The notes: generated by a model from the sequence alone, not told the origin. 64,000 nucleotides of DNA from Urechis unicinctus (GCA_034190875.2 CM067349.1:26476266-26540265); one strand, 5' to 3'; positions 13,010-25,933 are shown, numbered from the stretch's first letter. Numbers and translations are program-made.

Positions 13010-13680
13010 TCTAGTCATCATTGTTGTCGTGTGGCATGATATTTGACATATTGTCAATAATGACAAAATTGCAAAACTATAAATACTATTTAGTGTCAAA
13101 GATTTACATCGTTGACACCCGGGGATGCATCGTGATGTACTAAACTACTTGATAGAGGCATGGTAAAGAATTAAAATCTAGATTCATTGTTGTCGTGTGG
13201 CATGATATATGACATATTGTCAATAATGACAAAATGGCAAAACTATGTATACGATTTAGTGTCAAAGATTTACATCGTTGACACCCGGGGATGCATCGTG
13301 ATGTACTAAACTACTTGATAGAGGCATGGTAAAGAATTAAAATCTAGATTCATTGTTGTCGTGTGGCATGATATTTGACATATTGTCAATAATGACAAAA
13401 TGGCAATACTATGTATACGATTTAGTGTCAAAGATTTACATCGTTGACACCCGGGGATGCATCGTGATGTACTAAACTACTTGATAGAGGCATGGTAAAG
13501 AATTAAAATCTAGATTCTTTGTTGTCGTGTGGCATGATATTTGACATATTGTCAATATACAAAATGGCAAAAATATGTATACAATTTAGTGTCAAAGATT
13601 TACATCGTTGACACCCGGTGATGCATCGTGCCGTACTAAACTACTTGATAGGGGTATGGTAAAGAATTACACTAACGGTC
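13010..13680. repeat. 166-bp tandem repeat, four units
   Basis: Units begin with the block ATTGTTGTCG at 13020, 13186, 13352 and (as TTTGTTGTCG) 13518, giving an exact 166-base spacing three times. The first three units are nearly identical and the fourth is more diverged. The first and second contain CCCGGG and GATGCATC palindromes and a TTGACATATTGTCAA stem. Copy B has a single unit at 49190-49360. The left edge of that unit matches A unit 1 and its right edge matches A unit 4, as expected for expansion in A or contraction in B. Confidence 0.95.
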
Positions 13681-16600
13681 AATGGGAACGGTACAGCAGC
13701 ATAGACGTTACTGCCACCGAGTCCAACATAAGGTACAAGGAAGAAGCAATGCTTCTGTTGATGATTTGTATTTGCTTAAGTAAATAAAATGATTATGAAG
13801 AAGAAGAACTTGTGCTCTTTGTCAACACAAGACAAAATTTTGTGAGAATGTTTTTAGATACTGATGTTGAAAGAAAGTCAGTTTCTTTGCCCAAAGAAAA
13901 ACAAACGTCTCACCCACACATACCTTCCGTACCCACTCCGCATGTTCACAGATTTGTACAAATAATATTAAATATATTTTGGTTTATGTCATTATACATT
14001 AAGTTCCATCATCCTCAGAATAATCATACAGCATTCTCTCGCACAGAGCCAGGGTGGTGATTGAACGCGATAAGTAGGATGCCAGATCAATGGAAGGCTC
14101 TCTTGGGATGGACTTGATTGGATGTTTCTCTTCTTCAACCAAGGCCAATGATGGGTTAGCGCTTCATCCGCGCTAGAGTCATTGATCTGCAATGCGCTGG
14201 TACGCTTCTCGGGTGATGATTAGTATTGATCAGCATGGAATAATCACACCAATCGTTACGCATGTATGAAGTTACCAATATCAAGTTGAATAGATCCAGT
14301 CCGAATCCCAGGAACCCTTCCATATTAGCCAGTCTATGGGCACTGGTGTGAGCATTTCATCACATACAACTCGTACGATTGAGTTGTGTTTATTTATGGA
14401 TGGAAATGCTCATTGAGTAATCGCCCTCACGTACATTTTGGGCGTATTGTTATTCGATACCATGATAAGTATTTGTTTACAAGCGAGTAAAACACTTCGG
14501 ATATTTTTATATATCATAGTCATCTTTGTAATTTCACAACCTCTTGGAATAATATGATTGTAAGCTGCCAAATATTGTATTCAAGCAGCAGGGTCACTGC
14601 GAGGAGAATGATATAACACTACTCCTTGCTTCTCTTTTGCCAGATGACATATTCATGTGCTATTTATTAACTACAGGACGACAACATAAAATGAAACACA
14701 AACAAATACACCAGTTATGTGCTGGTAGATTGTCCTGAGTATTAAATACGCAGCTACACCGATGAAGCTGTCAATAGCAGATAGTGCAGCTTCAAATATT
14801 CATTCATCAATAATGTGCAATAACTTTGCTTTAGGGTTGGTATGTGAGATGCGACATGGTGTGGTTTGGGTGGTCGTATACATCCAGCTGTCAAAACATC
14901 TAATTCAATGAAATATAAACATGATGCGATCGGTAGCGTCATTGTTCCAGGTATTTTTTTTCGTCATATTGGGTATGCCTGAATACAAAACAATATGCAA
15001 CATTAGTGTAGCATGGCTAACGGGCAATTAACTGGCTTCTCTGTGAGAGTTTTTTTTATCGTTGTCAAGTGAGTTGCATAGCTGTAAATGATAGCTCGCA
15101 CGACAGCTGTAGTCTGACGCCGCATGGGCGAGTAGGCCATATCTTAAAGGCAATGTCACGTAGCCCTTAGTGCCATTCTACGGCTTGTCATTCTTCATCC
15201 GTACGTCATCATTTTGTTCACCTAGCGCGACTCATTTGTTTGGAGGTGATGGGAGAGCTTCTGTGAGTCCATGTCATTGCCAAAGGACGTATTGTTGTAA
15301 TCCTGCTTCAATGTTACTAAAGTAAAAGATAAGTATAGATTTCGACAGTTGTGCTTAACACGGAGATTATCAATGCGCAGTGGGTTGCTAGGGATCTAGA
15401 GTTTGCCAAGTAAGCACATTGTCTGTATTGAGGTGATATCGTATTTAAGGCAAACAATTACTGATAATCAAGATTCTTCAATGAATAATCATATAGGTTG
15501 TTCTTGGTCTCATATCACACACCCGTGTAGGCGTACCGTTAAGCCCTAAACTAACCTCAGGTTGCTGATGTCACCCAGGTGATGGTTGATAAGGAGAAAA
15601 GGTGCGGCGCTTAGAAACATTAGTTTAACTAAGCTAGTATCTGTAAAATAGAATACGTAAGCGAGTGGGGATGACTTTAGCCAGACCTAGGAGGCGCGCT
15701 GTGAGGAAGCGCTGTATTCTCAACATTTCCTATTGTCGAGACACGTGGCAGTTAACGATGAATATAAATGCTTGTTTCTGGAATATGCATACATGAGCAG
15801 AGCATTTGCATAGGTAATTCAATCATTCATCTATCCTTCCTATTACCTTTTTATTTGTTAAACATGATAGTTAGTCGTTTTTCAAGCAAAAGAGGGAGGA
15901 CTTCAATGACCTATGAAAGACTGATTGTCTTTTGGTGCCCCTGTCCCCATTGACCCCTTACCCCAAACACCCAAACGGAATATATTACATATGGTAGATC
16001 GCCTGTCATGTTCCGCGTGACCTCCCAGTGCAAAGCGCATCGGCAGGGCACATGTATGATGAACAATCAATTACAAATAGGCAGGGTAACTGTCGAGCGC
16101 GCGTCATGGTCCTGCTTATTAATTTCGACTATGTCGTGGGGGTTTGAACTTCTCTGCAATTTTGAATGAAGACACATCATCATAATAACTTATCACAAAC
16201 ATCATTCGCTCGGCAAATGAATAACAACAACTACAGCCGCAACAAAGTTGCTATTCAAGATTCAGTAAGCGAGTTTGACAAGTTTAGCATCCATATAATT
16301 TTGTAGTGACTAATCTGTAAAGTGTAGAACGTCATTTGGTGTTTCGATACGGTACTCACTGAGTGAACCATTTAGTATACACATGCCTTGTGGTTTGTTT
16401 TTCGCGCGGATATAGAGATATCTGGATTGAATGTGGCTTCCAGAGGTGCTGCTCACTCAAAAGCACCATTCAGACTATGCTACAATGCTTCTTATTATTT
16501 CAGCGCCATTGATTCCCACACTCAACTTATGTCACATTACGCACAGCAAAATATGGTTCTAACTACAAAGACTTTTTGCGTCGATAAGTTCGCGCGACAA

Positions 16601-19480
16601 ATATAATCAGCGGATTTTTTGGAAGGCTGGCAATGACCGGACGAGATGACGCCTGATAGTAGGTGGGGTTAACAAGTGGGTGCTACGATTATATTCGAAT
16701 ATTGCCCATAATTGTCAGCACAGTGACGAGTTATGTAATTCGGGGATCGGTGGTTGAGCTGTCGAGTTGACATGCCGCTATGGGCATTTGCGATTCCGCC
16801 AAACTGGTCTGCATGTATTTTTTATCTATTCCTAATTAACTTTGGAAACTATTCATCTTTCCAGTAGCAGTAAGCTTACTGCCCATATAATGGCAATAAC
16901 AAAAAGAGGGGCATTTATATTTCGAGTTGCATTCATTTATCTACCACGTTTATCGTGACATCGTCTACCGAGCGCGCCATCGATCAAATGCTGCCATGTG
17001 TGGCTTTGTATGAGGCTCTAGATCTTCAGGGACATGGTGGTATTCTAAGGAATTTAAATGAAGGAAAAAGTCTCTGAAGTTTTACCTTCTGGGAAACAGT
17101 CTTTCTTACGAAAGTAAATGTTATGCAAACGAATATCACAAACTCCCTACCCTGTTAGTGGTGAACTAATCGATACACCGTTTGTGGCGCGGATGTGACG
17201 AAGCTGGTTGGAAACTGATTGCAAACTGTACACTTCTTCTACAAGACATGGAAAATGGTTGTAAACTGCTCATGTATGGGCCTGGGATAAACAGGATGCC
17301 CATGCCTACCTTTGTGTTGCACTGACCCATGCTAATCCAGCATGTTATCAGTTTTGGAATGGAATTGTGCAAATAATGTCATGGCATTCAATATTCGCTA
17401 AGCAATACCTTAAATAAATGTTAGATAATTGCACAATTGCACATGAACATCTGGGATATCACATCCGAAACATATAGCAAACATCACGTTTATTACGTAG
17501 TCTACAGTTGCGTGTTTGCTTGGAATAGGCTGTTACTGCGATTAATCCGACCATATAGTATGGTGTTTATTCGGGAGTAATGCGAGTTGAATGACGTTTC
17601 CAAATCACAATTCAAATGTCTGTTCGCAATGTAGATTTTATCTCACGAAATGACGCAAACTCTCGCCGGGGTTAATGTATTGGAATTCCTACCATATATC
17701 CCGACGCTTACAGTCACAATTGACAGGGTGATGTACTACTCAATTCGTCACTCTTATCAGGGGACTCTCTGCTAATAGAAAAGGTATCTCTAATGGTAGC
17801 AAGACTCGTTGTTGCAACATCACAAAAACCTATTGTAACGAAGGATGTCCTTGGTAGATGTTATTAGACAATCCCTCCTGTAAGGTAGACTTCGAGTAAT
17901 ATAAAACGAATATTCTTTATTCATTATATAATACAGCGTATAATATGAATCTGGCAATCCGTGCAATCGTTTAACTTATTCTTGTTCACCAATAAAGTCT
18001 ATGAGTGGTCTGACATTCAACCAATGAGTTGCATGCCTTTTTTAAACGATTGCACGATAGCATGTAGTTATCAAAACGAATATTTGCGATGAGTGATTGC
18101 TTAGCTTACATTACATCCCGAGTTTGCACCAAGTTTTAGTAACAATCTCAGTCTGATCTGTTTTATTTGTTCAAATCTTGTTTTATCCTTCGTGGTTCAA
18201 TATGGACTAGTGAATGGCTGTCGATGCTATTCAGTTGTGCAAGGTGATTGGATTGCATGTAACGGGCTTCTGTTAGATTGGCACAAACAATGTGCGCCTG
18301 CCATCTTGTGCATTCATTATCCATTGGTTGTATAATTGACTGAAATGGCTGTAGGTTCACTGGTATTGCGAAGAAGTATGTATGTATTTCTTATGAGTTT
18401 CAGCTGCTACTCGACTAAGATTGTCCGCTCTACAGCACCTTATTGATTAGCAATCGGAACATGGCTATTACAAGGTAACGTGCGGCCGTTCCTAGAGTCG
18501 ATCGAATGCCGTTTTGATTCGCATTGAAAGCATTCACAACATGTGCCAACGTTACACAATCAACCTAGTTTGTCAATTTAATTCGGCATGCAGTTGACTT
18601 TATATCCATCATGATATCAACCCTGGAGCAATTCGTGTTTGGGCCCTCCACATCCACAATTCTTGTAGCTGGACGCAATTTCTGTTTCACCACGAGGAAT
18701 GGCGTGGCGTGAATCGGTGATGAAGCAGTGTTATTTGCGGTGTAATGGGCCTAGTGATGTTGAATGTATCCATAACATTCACCCTAGCCATTTGAGTACA
18801 AATTGGCACGGCGATGTGCCGCTCAATTCGTCAAGTTTAACAAGAGGGCTTTATACCGACATAAATAACCGTTCAAATGATTAAAAGCCCTGTCGTTGCA
18901 TTATAATGATAACCTTAAGATATATTTTGCTTCCTCCTTTGATGGCCCTAAGTTGATTTCCCTGTCATATATTTATGCACATTTTAACGTACGACATTGT
19001 TGCACTTGAGATTGTGAATATTCGGGCATTATTATTCGGTTGTGGATGTGAGCTGTTTTGTTTATTATCTTGCTTATCACAGTATGCCCTGGGGCCTTCA
19101 TTTGTAGGCATTGTATTGACTTATAATGCAACTAGTTCAGGGTGGTATAGAAAATATAATCCTGATTCCTTGAAATATATTGAAATTAATTTATGCAAGA
19201 AAGGCGATCCCCGTTACATACATTACGTTTCATCCACTTGCATCTAAATATGCTTTAGCTGTTTTCCGTCGGCACCCATATTTGAATAATGATCTTTTGC
19301 TTAATGTAGCACAATGAATGATGATTTTTTGCCAGCAATTCAACCTGAAATCTTGTCATAGCTCTGATTGGAACCGTTGATTGCGTTAATGTCCGATACG
19401 CATTAATAGCTGCATCTCGTTCGGAGATGATATGTAAACCTGTTATCATTGTTTGATCCGTAAATGATCATACGATGCTA
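13681..19480. other. Long non-coding stretch, collinear with 49360-54980
   Basis: The two copies stay collinear with single-base changes and short indels. The largest indel is about 190 bases, with A 16312-16503 missing at 52137. I find no frame with a recognisable domain. A 90-codon frame at 18975-19247 looks conserved, but in copy B the codon after the HI of its MHI start has become a stop. Confidence 0.5.
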
Positions 19481-19482
19481 CC

Positions 19483-20085
19483 TGTGCATAACTAAGGAAT
19501 GTTGCAATGTTCCGCTGATGTTTGTGTCATGGCTATTTAATATTGAGCGCTCTGTGGATACACCATTTCACGTTGTTGCTATAGAAGCTGTTGTATTCAA
19601 AGAACTATAGCGATTTCTGTCAGTTACTCATTAAACGACAACTTCCGAAACAAATTTTTGCAATGAAATGGCCAAACGTTATGCGCTTAATGTCAGTAAA
19701 TGGTTGATAACCAAGGAAAATATCGCTCCACGAGTGACATTCGTGTCAACTGCAAACGTCCCCTCTCCTCATGAACACCCCATACCCCATAGCCTCATGC
19801 CCATCTTTCCTTGGCAACGCCCGAAGGCTCGTAAAAATTCTGAGCTCTTACTGGCTACTGCATGTCCCATGATAATTGGAATAGCATGCCTAGGTCGTTG
19901 AGGGAAACACTGGTACGTTTAACATCAGTTCTATCTTGGCCACCGAGCTCAACAACAAATATCTCTCCAATCTTTAAGCAAAGCTTGAATTCAAAATTCA
20001 AGTGGAAAAATAGTTTCCTCTAAACCCTTCGCTTGGAGTCTTCCTCATTATCTCAAGTGCGTATCGTGTGCATCTCTACGTCACA
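19483..20085. other. Copy A-only 0.6-kb segment
   Basis: Copy B runs straight from GATGCTAC (equivalent to 19480) to ACATCACAATACAACAC (equivalent to about 20086). Clear terminal inverted repeats or a target-site duplication are not obvious, so insertion and deletion cannot be told apart. Confidence 0.55.
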
Positions 20086-20223
20086 CTTTACAATGCAACA
20101 CTACAACTGAGGAAGAAAGCACATATACCATAATTTGGAGGTTTCTAAGTTTATTGCCTTCCAAGTACAAGGGAGAGGGATACTAACACGTGTATTGCGT
20201 CCATCACGTTAAGGTTCAGCTGA

Positions 20224-20451
20224 ATGGGTGAAATGCTATTATTGTATCTGTGCGTCTGTGCCGTTTTGTTATTATCGCATTGGGTCGCAGCCTATGTAGT
20301 TGCCCAACCAGACAACCCGGTCAAACATCGCACGTGGGACAAAACGCTTACTCCACCACAGACTAGCTTCAACCCTGCTTTTGTACTCTTATATTGCCCC
20401 AAGAAGCCATGCAGTCTATATACAAAACATAGAGATGGAGAAGACGAAGTA

Positions 20452-20505
<54 letters not shown>

Positions 20506-20583
20506 GATAATGATGATGACGAAGATAATGATGGTGTTTACAAAGCTGCAGCTGCTTACTCGTCACGAATATGTCGGTGTTAG
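20224..20583 (+). CDS. Candidate small secreted acidic protein (119 aa), copy A
   Basis: I do not recognise a family. The ATG opens a typical signal peptide: residues 1-24 have a hydrophobic core (LLLYLCVCAVLLL) and a plausible cleavage site near VAA or VVA. A neutral Pro-rich segment follows, with two cysteines in the LYCPKKPC region. Next is a run of about 17 aspartates from a (GAT)n tract, and the C-terminus ends SSRICRC-stop. Copy B (55123-55494) is 123 aa, and every indel between the copies is a multiple of three, including a 6-base indel outside the GAT run. Against this, I count only about two synonymous and four amino-acid-changing substitutions, which is not purifying selection. The start context is weak and I see no promoter or polyadenylation signal that I can defend. 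It may be a single-exon gene, one exon of a larger gene, or a chance frame. Confidence 0.4.
20453..20530. repeat. (GAT)n microsatellite in the candidate gene
   Basis: This trinucleotide run encodes poly-Asp in the plus frame of the candidate at 20224. The run is longer in copy B (about 55350-55442). Confidence 0.9.
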
Positions 20584-21020
20584 GCAAGTCGGTAATCACC
20601 GGGCACAAATATTGCTGCGAACCTGGTTGTCATACCTCACATTGACCAATCGATTTAAGGAAAATAACATTGCGTATTGATTTATCTTCTACATACTTAT
20701 ATTGTCTGCATAACGAAGCAGCTACTATAAAGTACTAATAATGTTGTGTTGTGTGCAATATCCCTAACCGACCAATCAAATGGAGTACCGTTCGACTACG
20801 CATTGATTCCCATGACAGAAATATATTGTACAATCGATAATAGATGTTACTTTATAAGGGCTCTGATAAAGAGTATTTCCATTCCTAGCAGTTAAGGTCT
20901 ATATTAGCCACTTCCAGTTATACATCGAGCGCTTAACTTCAGATGAACAAGTGCTTTATAAACCAATTCCCCCCGACATCGATGTCAAGTCCTTTATCTG
21001 GACTCATATGGAACTTAATA

Positions 21021-21048
21021 AACATGACACATCGCAGCCATGGTGCAT
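21021..21048 (+). repeat. 28-base inverted repeat, left member
   Basis: This is a perfect reverse complement of 21961-21988, which directly abuts the (AT)n tract. The left member is conserved in copy B near 55930-55957. The right member lies in the A-only segment 21963-22275. Confidence 0.8.
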
Positions 21049-21882
21049 TGGGTATTACCTCTGTTATTATGAGTAACTTGGAGAGTTAATGGCGGGGTAT
21101 ATATATTCCTAGACGAACAACTCAACTTGGTAAATTACACGGAATCTAGATATTTAATATACATATAGAATCCCGTTATTCATGTTATGAGCAAATAGAA
21201 CATTCATGATTTGCCAACAATAGCAACAATGTCGTTTATGTTCTTAAAGCAAACACAATCGTTCACGTCTTTTGTGTCATTTTTCCATTGGTGCGCGATA
21301 GTGTAACTAGATATGTTGACAAGGGACACTATAGTAGATTCAATATCTTGCTCCGTGTTTATCTATTTGCGTATTATTGACCTCCAACGGACCCATGAAA
21401 ATACATTATGACAAGGTATATATAATCATAGTTATAAAACATTGATTCGATCCATTTTGTGAATCTTTGAAATATTCTGCTACATTGATGGACCATCACC
21501 TTTGCTCCTGATAGTACTGGCTTGTTTGTTATATCAAATCAGCTACGCCAAGTATGACTTATACCAGAGCAAACACGCCCATGAGCAGAGAATTGCTGTT
21601 GGGATTTATTACCAATATTTTTCAGATATCTCCATTTTCATCGATTGCCATACGATTAATCTAATAGATGCATCGCAGGTAATCGACATGATGGTATATT
21701 GACATCCAGTCTTTATCACAAACTTATACAGACTGCTCACATCTAATTGTTTCTTTTCGCGCGTGAGTGCGTCCAAAACGAAACACATCAACACCAATCG
21801 TCCCATTCATCGAATATTTTGAACATAATAACAATATGAAGGTTAATTCCTATTTGGGAGGCGTACACACATTGCTAGCTTG

Positions 21883-21888
21883 ATATAT

Positions 21889-21962
<74 letters not shown>
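21883..21962. repeat. (AT)n microsatellite
   Basis: The tract is about 80 bases long with one AAAT interruption. The allele in copy B is about 193 bases (56731-56923). Confidence 0.95.
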
Positions 21963-21966
<4 letters not shown>

Positions 21967-22275
21967 CATGGCTGCGATGTGTCATGTTATTTTTCATCTT
22001 AAGCAGATTGTGGACATCAACCCTATAGCATATGAAACGCACCTTGGTGATTAATGCATAAATAACATTTATGAATGCATCGTCCATGTTTGGTTCCATT
22101 CAGAGGCAATATTTCGAAGGTCCAGATGTTCAATATGTCCATGAGCTAGATTATTCCTAGAGTTAAGTGCGAATAAAGCATATTGCCATTGTGCACACTA
22201 GTGTACACACCATGACATTAAAGCGTGCATCATTGGGAATTTGTCTTGCATTCGACAGTAAACATGCTTCTTATT
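21963..22275. other. Copy A-only segment next to the (AT)n tract
   Basis: In copy B the (AT)n tract is followed at once by the equivalent of about 22276. In A these 310 bases lie between, and they begin with the reverse complement of 21021-21048. A template-switch or repair event at the (AT)n tract is one explanation. Confidence 0.6.
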
Positions 22276-22434
22276 CAGGATGTAACTACAGGCAAGGAAT
22301 ATGATTGGAAAAACTGGCAAAGCTCTGCAACGCAGCACTTAGGGGTCACAGCGTTGTAACGTTTGATCGATGGTGTTACAGTATCAGTCAGCACAAAATT
22401 CCCTGTTTGCAAAGGCTCATCGGCTTTTCGGGGA

Positions 22435-22660
22435 CGTATAACCTTACAATAAATCGGATATAAAACAGACAGTCGTAGGTGCACCGGAAAGCACTGGGAC
22501 GTTTTGCTGATTAAGTGCCTTTATGTTTGTCTTACCTCACTCGTAAAGGCGGGCGTTATTCGATTTGTGACCTCGATTGAGAGGTCATCCCAGCTAGTAG
22601 TTTACAACCGAAATGTAGATGTTTTATAAGGTTAATGAATTTCAACAAAGAAGCTTTAAG
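22435..22660 (+). repeat. Dispersed module M, copy 2
   Basis: This is the same module as 10085-10370, shortened by an internal deletion. The TTAA at 22656-22659 is the empty target site of the THAP transposon inserted in copy B. Confidence 0.8.
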
Positions 22661-25600
22661 GCATCAGCATATCCGTCAGTGTCCGAACTACCAACGGTGA
22701 CCGTATGTAATCACTCGCAATAAACAAGCTGCAGATTCAATCTTAACGCTTCTCTATTCAAGTATAATCGTCCAGACTGCATTTGGATTATATTGTCACA
22801 CGCATTCTATACATAATCTTCGGATTTGAATGACTTATTGCAACACGTATGTTTGTTACAACGTAGTTTGCATTTATATTACGTTTCTTTGTCCGGTGTA
22901 TCTTGAGCCGAAATGGAATATGTTTTAACATCAAGAATGCTTCGTTTGTGAATCACGTATATTTGCCACTACATGGGTCATATTTCAAATGCTTTCCGTT
23001 GTTATTTGAAGCATCTCGGATTGAAATGGTAGCTGTTTCCAAACCACGAATCAAATTGTTTGTTCATGAGCAATTTATGTCAACTTCTATGTGCTGCTTA
23101 TCATAAAGGTCACAAAATAAATTACTTCCTTGTGTAACCTGAATATATATCATTTTCTAAATACTGTAGCAACGGAATACTTATATAGTAGGGGAAGGGC
23201 ACTGTCTGTGCATATGCAACTCAAAGAGTAATCAACGAGAAAAGTGCAATATCACATGTACAATTCCACTGACACATTTCATCCGTTGCTGAATACAAAA
23301 TGACTGGACTGTCAGCTTTTTTCACTAAAACGGGGAGAGACGATGCTTGCAGGGGTTTTTCACGCCACTTGAACTGTGAAATGAAGCACACGGCAAGCTG
23401 TCAGACGAACAACAAAGTGTGTGTTGCTCACCACATGCAGGCGCAAGATTGATGGATGTACATAATGGCTGTACCAGTCTTGTTCTGTGGTTCAGATGAG
23501 TGCAACACAAGTACATCACGTTTAGCAGTGCTTGATAGTGACACGAAGAAGGCTCCTTAATGTTTCTGGGTGAAGTAAGAACGCAAGTAAATTTGGACAA
23601 TATAACAGCTCTGACAGAAACAAACAAACTTGCAAAACAAAAATCTGCGTGCGTTGTTAAGTATATATGATATATTGAATAAAACAGATGTATAAATAAG
23701 GCAGGTATCAGGTGTTTGTGAGGTATTATACGATATTCAGTCAATGCGGCCGTAAAGGCAGCTGACAGGATACATTACTCTGTGTCTTCACCCACTTGAC
23801 CTAATCCGCAACAAGATTATCATATGTTATACAGGTAGGTATATAACGATTGATTATCGTACATACCCTCATGTAATCGACGGAGGATGTGGTTACATCA
23901 TTGTAAAGTTGCATTACCCGTGTTGTCGCATACACGGTATTACTGTACCGCTTAAAACCACTAACGGCCAGCGGAATTCAAAACGGCAAACCACTGGATA
24001 TGGTTGATGAGTGAAGTGTCTTAACTATTGTGCCATTCGAGCCCACCACGACCCTTTGGTAAATAAGACATTTATACGTCGGAAATGCTATAGCCGTAAT
24101 TTTGTTGAAACAAAGCCCATCGTTTCTCGAATTAATTAATCAAGTTTAGCGTTTTACTACTAGCATGGAGCAACAATATGAAGTATGAAATAGAGAGTCA
24201 ATTGTTTGCGCTAAAAAAAACAACTACTCAGATTAACATTTTGGACTCACCAGTCACTCTGTTGTTCACAACCCACACAGACGTTCATCTTTCCACTTGT
24301 CAAATTTATGTTGTGGTTATGGTTACCACTGGATGCCATATAACACCATGTTTACTAGCAAAATATGTACAAGGTATTATAACCGAACCATGTAAGTTGG
24401 TCAATCTCGGCAATACAATTCAAGTTGCTGCAGGTACTTAGTTATCAGGTGTGATAATCACCACACAGGTAACGTCTACACCGCGGTCACCCCATTTACG
24501 TGTTGTGGATATTTGTTTTGTATGCGTTTGTGCATCGTTGGCTGTGCCGAGTACCATTCAAAACCTTCTAATAATGTCTGCAGAAAAACGGTTCATAAAC
24601 CTCACATTCATTTCGCAAATCATTCAGCAAATAGGTTTTTGTACATAGTGGCGCTGTTATGGAGGTTGTATGGGGTAAGACAGACAGGTGCAACATCGAA
24701 GCTAATTTAATTTTTTCATCATCTCACGACGTATTTAACACTGGCGGTCGGTTGACAATCAGTAAAAAATATATCTTTATACAACTAATATGTTGTCAAG
24801 CTACTTCTTCACTCTTCATGTCTATTTAGCAGTTGTGTTGCATAGCAATATTGTATATTCATTCCTGTAATTTACTACAGCAAAAATTCTTATTAAGTTG
24901 ATATGACGAAAGGTTACGAAATTACCGGCACAACGGATGAACGACCGGAATCAGAGCTTTTGATTTTATAATCCTCCAGGAGAGGAAATGCTATGGATTT
25001 GATTTGAGGTTCAGGGAGAGAATTTACATATAAGTGCGTGCTTTTCATATCACGTTTCACTGTGTAATTGTGACATATTATGACGACAATGATGCATCAT
25101 ATAAACACAGGTCAAAACTGGGGACCGTATATTCATCACAAACGTCATCTACTTTCAACGCAGGAGCATAATTGCCATAGCTTCTATAAACCGAATAATA
25201 TTGGTACGTAATTCATCTTGATCATAGGCTACATACATAAAAGCCATGACAATATATATCATAGCGGGCGGCTATAAATGTTTGAGACTTCGACACAAAC
25301 ATTGTCATTGTTGTTGCCGAAAAGAGATTGTTTGATTTGATTATTTGCGACACCTAAGGCAGGATGCCATGGTATGCAAATTTTTTGCAAGTTCAACTTG
25401 GTTGCTACTGATAAGCTCCAAGTGTGTATTTAGCTGCCACAGAGAAATAGTTCAATCTTAAAATTATGTATTGACCGTCCGGGCTGCTGGCGCGGAAAAC
25501 AAAACCTAGCAGATTACCAATCTGTCTCATGGATGAACAAAATTCGACGTATAAATTATCGCAATCACCAGCTTGTTTCAGCCGACAGCCTGCTGCTTAA

Positions 25601-25830
25601 CATCATAGTTGCAGTGAAATAAGAAAGGCTATCCTCAAGTTTATTTTTTCCTTCGTGCTCCTTGAAACATAATGGCTCTGCCAAACCCACTCAAATTCAC
25701 GTGATCATAGTCTAGAGTATTATACAGGATAAAGCAAGCAAGAATAACATGGAGCGTAATAGTTCTTCAAAACACCGAATATACCATTATTTAGAAAGGT
25801 TCAATTACATTTGAATTATATGGTAATATA
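22660..25830 (+). repeat. Right arm of inverted repeat IR-2 (copy A)
   Basis: This block is collinear with 60278-63340 in copy B. Its 24880-25830 part is the reverse complement of 6780-7930. It is also the reverse complement of 45890-47560 in copy B, block by block (24970-24760, 24250-23880, 23860-23560, 23400-23330). No gene is convincing: a 139-codon minus-strand frame at 23325-23744 is broken in copy B. Confidence 0.75.
23885..24070 (-). mobile_element. tRNA-derived SINE-like element, copy 2
   Basis: On the minus strand this shows an A-box-like TGGCACAATAGTTAAG and a degraded B-box (CCGTTTTGAATT), followed by the shared SINE body. It is the counterpart of 61370-61555 and a diverged relative of 10378-10565. 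Confidence 0.55.
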
Positions 25831-25913
25831 TGATTTATTGTCTAAGATTTAGACGTTCCCGCACATTATATTAACTTCTTTAAAAGAACGAAATTGTACA
25901 TTTATTTTTGCAG

Positions 25914-25933
25914 AATTCCTATCGACCGCGAAG
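25914..25933 (+). other. Possible 20-base micro-exon
   Basis: The 20 bases are preceded by a T-rich acceptor-like TTTATTTTTGCAG and followed by a strong donor-like GTAAGTG. The arrangement is kept in copy B at 63395-63414. There is no transcript evidence, and at this divergence conservation is expected anyway. Confidence 0.2.

Noticed and set aside
13010..13680. CRISPR-like array
   Set aside because: The units are contiguous 166-base tandem copies without short repeats and unique spacers, in an animal-type genome.
18975..19247. 90-codon frame that looks conserved in copy B
   Set aside because: In copy B (54476 onward) the fourth codon is a stop, and no domain is recognisable. At about 3 percent divergence, openness is weak evidence.
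21502..21702. 66-codon frame with a leader-like N-terminus, same length in copy B (56401-56601)
   Set aside because: It starts at TTG, not ATG, in both copies, and most A/B differences change the amino acid.
23325..23744. 139-codon minus-strand frame
   Set aside because: The copy B counterpart (61033-61272) is broken by indels, and no motif is present.
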